A DNA stretch of 64,000 nt from Dichetophora obliterata (lineage: Eukaryota > Arthropoda > Insecta > Diptera > Sciomyzidae), in NCBI GenBank assembly GCA_963920525.1, contig OY986437.1, positions 117,721,715-117,785,714 of the forward strand. Reading direction: 5' to 3'. Made by a program: the position numbers and the translations under genes. The notes below the pieces were generated by a model. The model made no database searches, was not told the DNA's origin, and saw nothing but the letters and a program-made list of their open reading frames with translations. Below, one piece after another: positions 57,691 through 64,000 of the stretch; the stretch's first letter is position 1; the number at the start of each line of letters is the position of its first letter.

Positions 57691-58640
57691 CCCTGAACAT
57701 CAAGCAAGTTTTTGACAGAGGCTAGCTCCAGGACTTTTATATAAAATAAAAAACTACTTCCTGCCCCCTACTTTCTGCAGCAATTAAATCTTACTTAAGT
57801 AATCGTAAATTTTACGTAAAATTAAAGAAGTAAATTCAAATATATGTAAAATTAATACTGGTGTCCCGCAAGGAAGCGTTTTGGGGCCAGTTCTCTACAC
57901 TGTTTTCACAGCTGACTTTCCAGTAAACAATGATGTCCACATAGCAACTTATGCAGATGACACGGCCATAATAGCAATCAGTGCAATGCCTGGTAGGGCA
58001 ACTTCATTAATATAAGCCGAACTTAATAAAATTGAAGAGTGTTTGAAGAAATGGAAAATTATGGTAAGCTCTGATAAGAGTATACAAGTCAATTTTGCTA
58101 TAAGCAAAGGTGACTGCCCACCTGTTACACTCAATGGCTCGCAAATACGTCACAGCGATAATGTTTAATATCTTGGACTTAATCTTGAGCGCAGACTTAC
58201 CTAGAAGAACCATATCAAGACTAAGCTAAAGCAACTAAATATCAAAACAAAAAATGCATTGGATCTTTGGTAAAAACACGAAGCTAAGCTTGGAACATAA
58301 TGTTTTGCTTAAAGTTATCTTAAAACCAGTTTGGACCTACGAGATTCAGATGTGTGGTACATCAAGCAACACAAATATTGGGATTCTGCAACGGTATCAG
58401 GCAAAAACATTGAGAAGAATTGTTAATGCACCATGGTTTATTCGAAATGAGTAAATTCTCAAAGGCGTAAACATGCCATTTGTAATGTCGGAAATCAAAA
58501 GGTTCAGCGAAGGATACATAGACCGGCTCGAAAGTCATAGTAACACATTAGCTGTAGCCCTCTTAGACAATACCCAAACAACAATAAGACTGAGACGCTT
58601 CCATAATTTGGATTTACCTCATCGTTAGCTACTTAATAAA
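57691..58640 (+). pseudogene. Jockey-like LINE RT fragment
   Basis: Plus strand. IIPEHQASF (57690-57716) from RT fingers, GVPQGSVLGPVLYTVFTADF (57861-57920), the active site TYADDTAII (57947-57973), thumb with YLGLNLERRLT, then LKPVWTYEIQMCGTSS and RRIVNAPWFIRNE, and an end with RFHNLDLPHR. The YADD box and the APWFIRN end are characteristic of the Jockey group. There are stops at 58165 and near 58200, and the 5' part has an internal deletion. It lies back-to-back with the minus-strand relic ending at 57690. Confidence 0.8.
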
Positions 58641-59521
58641 TTTTATTACAAATATCTGTAATTATTACATATGTCCGTAAGTAACTAATTTAAGATGCAA
58701 TATAATCTTGCTTTTAAGTAGCTACACTCATTGGAGAGTAACTATAATGTTATTTTAATTTTTAAACTGAATACATTTGGTTATTGTTAATTTCGACAGA
58801 CGGCCACTAAATAAATATATATAAAAAAAAAAAAATAAAGAAAAAACTAATAAGCTGAAATGGTCAAAGGAGAATGGAATACAATTTTCAGAGAGCAACG
58901 ACATATTATTTTCCATATATTATATGCTGTTACTCCTCGTCATGGACAAGCGTTGTGACAAAATAATTAAACCTTTGATGCAAGTGGTGGCAAATAAATG
59001 TATGTTTAGATATCATTTCAATTTTTAGAAAAATTAAATTAAAAATGTACATAATTTTTTGTGTTTTTTTTTTGTGTTTGTGTTGTGTTTTTTTTCTTTC
59101 AAAAATGGCGTCATAGAGGCAATTTTTTTCTTGCGTTGACGGAATTTACAAAAAATCTAAAATTAAGACTTAAAATTTTTTAAATTATTGTTTAGAAATT
59201 GTCGGAACCGGCAAATTTTTTTTTTTTAAATAACGAAACGGTAGCTCACAGTGTTTTTATTTCATACAATCTTGTACCAAATATAGTAAACATGGACGGA
59301 TTTTGATACAATTTGGTACAGAGTCGATTTTTTTTGTGCAATTTAGAAAATTTAAAAAAAAATAGTGTAAACGACCACCATCCCAATTTTTTTAAAAAAC
59401 TTAATTTGCGAAAAACCTACCTGTTTTACTGTATTCAAATCAAAAATTGTTTGCAACCATATTTTATGTCTCTGCTGAAATAACCATTTGAAGCCTTTCA
59501 AATATTTTGAGTGGCAAAGTT
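58641..59521. other. LINE tail region and non-coding stretch
   Basis: A-rich run at 58822-58850 may be the tail of the preceding LINE. No other feature recognised. Confidence 0.35.
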
Positions 59522-59524
59522 TTA

Positions 59525-61202
59525 GGCCGCGTTCATAGTGGACGCTTTGGCTGAAACTGAAGCATAAAGCTGCTTTGTCGAGCTTTTTTTGATCATAGTG
59601 AACGCTTATTCAACGCTGCACAAAGTAGCTTACTGAGCTTATTGGTGTTCATAGTGTGCGCTTTATGCTTGTTGCTAAGATGCTTTGTTTTCATTTGTCT
59701 CTTTAGAAAATAGTACCCTACATTGCGTTTCGCAAAGTAAATGAAATACTTTTTCAATCACAGTCAAGTGCTTTAGTCAAGTGTATGTTGTTTGTTAATT
59801 ATTAAAGTAAAAATTTTTGTTAGTTAAAAGTGTTGAATGTTGTCCAAGGAAGAGTGCAATAATTTGTAATGTAACGATAATCTAAATAAAAATAAAATCA
59901 AAAACACCCCTGATGAAGGAAGAAAGCCGCTTCCGAAACGTTGGGTAAACTATGAAAAATATTTTTTAGATTAAATTTTTTTGTATAAACAAAGTGACCA
60001 AAATAGACCGAATTAATAATAAAATCCAAACAGAAATACTTTTTGTTTAATGAGTATGTAGATTCGCGATGATTACCAACGAATGATCAAACCAATAACA
60101 AACAAAAGTTCAAAGGAAAACACAAAGCATAACAACATTGAAAAGTTCAGCTCAAAAAGTACCCACGAAGAAAAGTACACAAGAACAACAAAAACTATGT
60201 AAACAGACGAGATAGAATACAGAAGTACATAAAACTAAAAATCACCACAAAACGAAACAACAACGCAACAACGGTTAAAACTTCAGCACAAAATATATCC
60301 CACAAACAAAAAAAAGCAAACGAAAATATTTCTAACAGGCAAAATAGATAAACAAGTGCCGTAATCCATTTAAAAATGCAGTACGACGCAATAAATAAAA
60401 AAAAAAAAAAAAAAATTGAAAAATTGAAACTATAGGGCTGTTCACATTTCAAACCGCTCATCAAATCGATCATCAACTGATTTGACAAATGATTTGACCA
60501 ACAGAATTTGTATGGATTTGATGGCGATTTGACGAGTGTGAACACTCATCAAATCGTTGGTCAAATCGTTTGATGAAAATCAAAATTTTTTGATTTTTCT
60601 GCTGATTTGACGAATGATTTGACGAGTGTGAACACTCGTCAAATTGTGTAGTACGATTTTATCAGTTCTAAAAAGTTTTCAACCTAAGCACATCGCGGTA
60701 AAAGAGGGAGCGGAAGAAAATAATAGCAAAATAATATAAATAACTGTTGCAAATAATTTATAATAATTTATAAAATAATTTATTCTTCTACCAATACGAT
60801 TTTAATAACAAGTGGTATTAATAATTTTCCATCATCGCGATGTGCTTACTTCGGTGTTCAAGATAAAATGAAATTTGATGAAAAATTTGATGAGTCTGAA
60901 CACTTTTGTGGTCAAACGATTTGACAAATGATTTGATGAGCGGTTTGAAATGTGAACAGCCCTTATGTGATCAAACAAGAATAAAGCGCTGAAAAGCATT
61001 TTAAAAATGAACTACAACAAAGCATAAATTACTTTGTTGTGTGAGCAAACGAGATGGAGATATAAGAGCTGAAAAGTATTTGAAAATAAGCTTTATGCTT
61101 TATGCACTATGAACACTTTGAGCTTTTTCCATATGATTAACACAAAGCGTTTTTTAGCTAAACCTCTCGGCTAAGCTAAAAGCGTTTACTATGAACGCGG
61201 CC
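59525..61202. mobile_element. 1678-bp PIF/Harbinger-like nonautonomous element
   Basis: Ends GGCCGCGTTCATAGTGGACG and CGTTTACTATGAACGCGGCC, with TTA on both sides (59522-59524 and 61203-61205). GG…CC ends with a 3-bp TTA duplication fit the PIF/Harbinger superfamily. The same GTTCATAGTG/ATGAACACTTTG words recur inside (59595, 59648, 61105), so both ends are themselves repeated. Contains a smaller element at 60434-60963 and no transposase. Confidence 0.8.
60434..60963. mobile_element. 530-bp MITE nested in the PIF-like element
   Basis: Ends AGGGCTGTTCACATTTCAAA and TTTGAAATGTGAACAGCCCT, TAT on both sides (60431-60433 and 60964-60966). TTTGACGAGTGTGAACACTC palindromes and GATTTGACAAATGATTTGA repeats fill the interior. 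Confidence 0.8.
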
Positions 61203-61490
61203 TTAGGCTTTACATTTCCAATGCAGTCAGGTTTATCTTTGATTTCTTGCTTTGCATAGAAGATATCAGCAATTGTCATAGAACATGAAAACACAAAAAA
61301 AAGTTTCGTCAATAATTGACGGAAGTTGCAGCTGGGATCTATTTTTTTTTTGATAATACATATTTTCATTAACATTTACTGCAGCAGTAAAGCGAAAATT
61401 GTAATCAAAACCAAACTAAAACCTAAAGCTAATATAATTTTTTAACTGCATTTGATAACTCCATTTATTGGGGTTTCATTTAAAATAATC

Positions 61491-62115
61491 CAGGGACCGT
61501 ACCGGTTATGGTTTTTATCAAAAAAGTCAGATATTAACAGTTATCATTTAACTTTTATTTTTTCCGACAAAAATACTAGTTATTTAGTGCCTTTTATTTT
61601 TTCGGGCAAAAATAACTGTTACATTTGACTTTTATTTTTTTTTTTGTCAAAAACAACAGTTATTTTGTGCCTTTTATTTTTTCGGTCCAAAATATCAGGC
61701 AATTTGAATTTTTTAAAGGCCACTTGAACGGCAAAAAAAATTTTATGCAATTTTTATCGTCTCATTAGCGCACACATTTTGAGCTATAAAAATTTTTAGT
61801 TTTTAAAGTTCTTTATTCGGCCTTTGAAAAAATACTAATTACCTGATATTTTTGACCGAAAAAATAAAAGGCACAAAATAACTGTTATTTTTTACCTAAA
61901 AAATAAAAGTCAAAAGTAACAGTTATTTTTGCCTGAAAAAATAAAAGGCAAAAAATAACAGTTCATTTTAATTTTTATAGTAACAGCCTAAAATTTAAAA
62001 GGCATTTAATATTCGCGAAGCTGCTGCCATTACGATAATAATGATATATTTAAAAAAGTCCTCCGGCCACTTTTTCATCTGAAAATTGCAAAATAACAGT
62101 TATTCTCGGTCCCTG
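61491..62115. mobile_element. palindromic hAT-type MITE, copy 2
   Basis: 625 bp, about 90 percent like copy 1 at 27381-28021 by eye, same orientation, CAGGGACCG…CGGTCCCTG ends, flanked by AAATAATC on both sides (61483-61490 and 62116-62123). Two copies with different 8-bp duplications prove the borders. Confidence 0.92.
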
Positions 62116-62329
62116 AAATAATCGAATTGGAGGATTCGAAAGTTGGACCAAAATTAAAGTTTTTTTTTCTAATTTCGCTAACGAGAGCGAACCTCTAAAG
62201 TGCTGCTTACGTGCTTTAACGAGTCTTCGCAAAAGTGTCTACGAGGTAGAGAAAATTTATCTTCTAATAACTTGCTGGAAGATATAAAAAGTCATAAAGA
62301 TTGACAAAACACAGACCGTGTATAAAATG

Positions 62330-63490
62330 CATACTTAGATTTTATAATAAAAAGCACAAAATAATCATTATTTTTTAACTTTTTAATTGTGAGCAATAAA
62401 TTATATTTATTTCTGCTTTTTTTTACAAACCAAAAATAAAAATCAAAATTTGACCCATTTTTTTTTAATCACAAATTAACCAGTTATTTTGGATTTTTAT
62501 TTTTTAAGGCAAAAATTAAAAGCAAAACTTGCCCGATATTTTTTTTTGGTCACAAAATAAACTTAAAAATAAGGCAAAAATAAAATGTTAAATTTGCCCA
62601 ATATAGTTTTGAGCAAAAAATAACTGGTAGTTTTGATTTTTATTTTTCTAATAGCTAATAAACAAAATTTGCCCGATATATTTTTGAGGTCAAAATAACT
62701 TGAAAATTTTTATTTTTAGTTTTTAAACCAAAAATAAAAAGCAAAATTATGAAAAACCCTAATATTGCTTGTGGCCTTTTGAAAACTGGCACTGAAATAA
62801 ACTTTGAACTAAATAAAAAGATGTTTCCCAAGTTTTTATTAAGAAAATGGTAGGCAGTAAATTACTACTTATGCGCTCTATAATTCTTAACAGAAGGTAC
62901 TGAAATTGAACGAACTACACATATTTATAACTTGCGCAAACAACAAAATCTAACAGAACATAAACAACATTATAAATTTTTAAATAGGATAATAATATAT
63001 ATAAAATGAACATAAACAAAGGAATCTGTATTTTGCGTTAGCATCTGTATTGCATGTATTTTGTATCAGAATCTTTTGCTTGTGAAACTGAAAGCTAAAC
63101 TGCTTTATCAGCCTTGTGGTTGCCATCTCTTACTTCAATATTGCTATTCATACATTACGGTTTTAGTTCAACCGTAAACTGAAATCTTAATTTTGCTTTT
63201 AATTTTTGACTTAAAAAATAAAAATCAATATTTACAAGTTATTTTGAGGTCGAAAATATGTTGTGCAAATTTTGCTTCTTATTTTTGTCTTAAAAAATAA
63301 AATTCAAAACTTAGCAGTTATTTTGAGACACAAAAATATAGGGAAAGTTTTGCTTTTTATTTTGTCTTAAATAATAAAAATCCAAAATTACTGGCTACTT
63401 TGTGCTTAAAAAATATCGGGCAAATTTTGCTTTTTACTTTTTCCTTAAAAAAATAACACACAGAAATAATTATTATTTTTTGCTGAAAAT
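62330..63490. repeat. large degenerate AT-rich foldback
   Basis: Left side repeats words such as AAATAAAAAGCAAAA and TTGCCCGATATTTTT (62520-62760); the right side has the complements (ATATCGGGCAAATTTTGC at 63410, GTGCAAATTTTGCTTCTT at 63252). The style resembles the interior of the hAT-type MITEs, but no clean terminal repeats or target duplication could be fixed. Confidence 0.5.
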
Positions 63491-63624
63491 TTTATTAAAA
63501 AAAAATTTAAAAGTCATTAGTAAATCATGTTCTACAATGTGAGAGGATTATAATGTTACCTTCAAAACGGCGGTACGACATTTTTTCACAATACTTTTTT
63601 GGCTTAAAAATCTACAAATAATAA

Positions 63625-63918
63625 GGCAATTCACAGTTTGAATACACTGGTCTGCTATTTGTACGATTTGTTATTTGTACGCCAATTTACGTAAGCGTAT
63701 TTTGCTTTGTTGTTGTTTTACATGCAGGCAAAAATTGCGCAAACACGCGTAAATTAAAGTAGCCCTCAGACGTGTTTTTTTACAGCCGCATAATTACATA
63801 TTTTACAGGGTTGCATAATTATTGAATACGACAGTCACATGACGGGTGCTCACAGTTTCAACAATAACAAATGCTACAAATACGATTTGTTAAATGTACG
63901 CTTAAACTGTGAATAGTC
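63625..63918. mobile_element. 294-bp MITE with GG(C/A)-ATTCACAGTTT ends
   Basis: Left end GGCAATTCACAGTTTGA, right end TTAAACTGTGAATAGTC. The arms share TACGATTTGTTATTTGTACG and its near complement-free counterpart in direct orientation (63663 and 63880). Flanks are AATAA and TTAAA, not a clean duplication. Confidence 0.55.
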
Positions 63919-64000
63919 TTAAATATTACTTACAGTCTATGCAAAAAAAGAGTCAGCAAAAAATTTTAGCTTATTACAAGAATTTTTTTATTATCCTTTT

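Noticed and set aside
60195..60545. 116-codon minus-strand frame with membrane-protein look
   Set aside because: It is the antisense of A-rich transposon DNA; Phe and Ile richness comes from TTT/ATT runs and it crosses the border of the nested MITE.

Overview
Eukaryotic, AT-rich, repeat-dominated DNA that reads like an intergenic or intronic stretch of a fly genome, probably an acalyptrate fly such as a tephritid. This is inferred from the element types: an errantivirus-like (gypsy-group) LTR element primed by tRNA-Lys, several Jockey/CR1-like LINEs, an RTE-like LINE, hAT, PIF/Harbinger-like and TA-flanked foldback MITEs, and microsatellite-laden non-coding DNA. There are no operons or bacterial signals. 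I place the organism only to order with confidence.

Layout. 1-9.3 kb: decayed LINE fragments in both orientations and a small hAT relic. 11.3-14 kb: an array of about 142-bp repeats carrying two nested TA-type elements, one of which (12029-13896) encloses two spliced-looking exons of a SAM-like domain gene. 14-16.7 kb: tandem repeats and foldback elements. 17942-23917: a complete LTR element with 461-bp LTRs that look identical by eye, a TATA target duplication, a long repeat-filled leader, a gag stub, the RNase H end and integrase of pol, and an env-like gene whose start appears to lie in a tiny leader exon; protease, reverse transcriptase and most of gag are deleted. 24-33.9 kb: MITEs, including a palindromic hAT-type element with a second copy at 61.5 kb, a hAT transposase relic, and a Helitron/DINE-like tandem array split by a foldback element. 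34.4-42.2 kb: LINE ORF1 relic, an RTE-like insertion with a 17-bp target duplication, and a second copy of the 7.4-kb LINE now split by a 582-bp MITE. 44.7-45 kb: the only convincing host coding exon (minus strand, ATG to a splice donor). 45.8-50.6 kb: LINE tails, including a 666-codon intact RT ORF. 51-64 kb: hAT-type and PIF-type elements with smaller elements nested inside, a head-to-head cluster of LINE relics with a tRNA-headed SINE, and AT-rich foldback arrays.

Nothing in the window forms a host pathway. The working units are mobile elements: the LTR element depends on enzymes supplied in trans, the MITEs on hAT, Tc1/mariner or PIF transposases encoded elsewhere, and the SINEs on LINE machinery. 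The most unusual objects are the deleted but apparently young errantivirus with its palindromic leader repeats and micro-exon for env, the TA-flanked element carrying SAM-like exons, and the hAT insertion that cuts the end of an unrecognised ORF. All homology calls were made by eye from motifs; none was confirmed by a database search.
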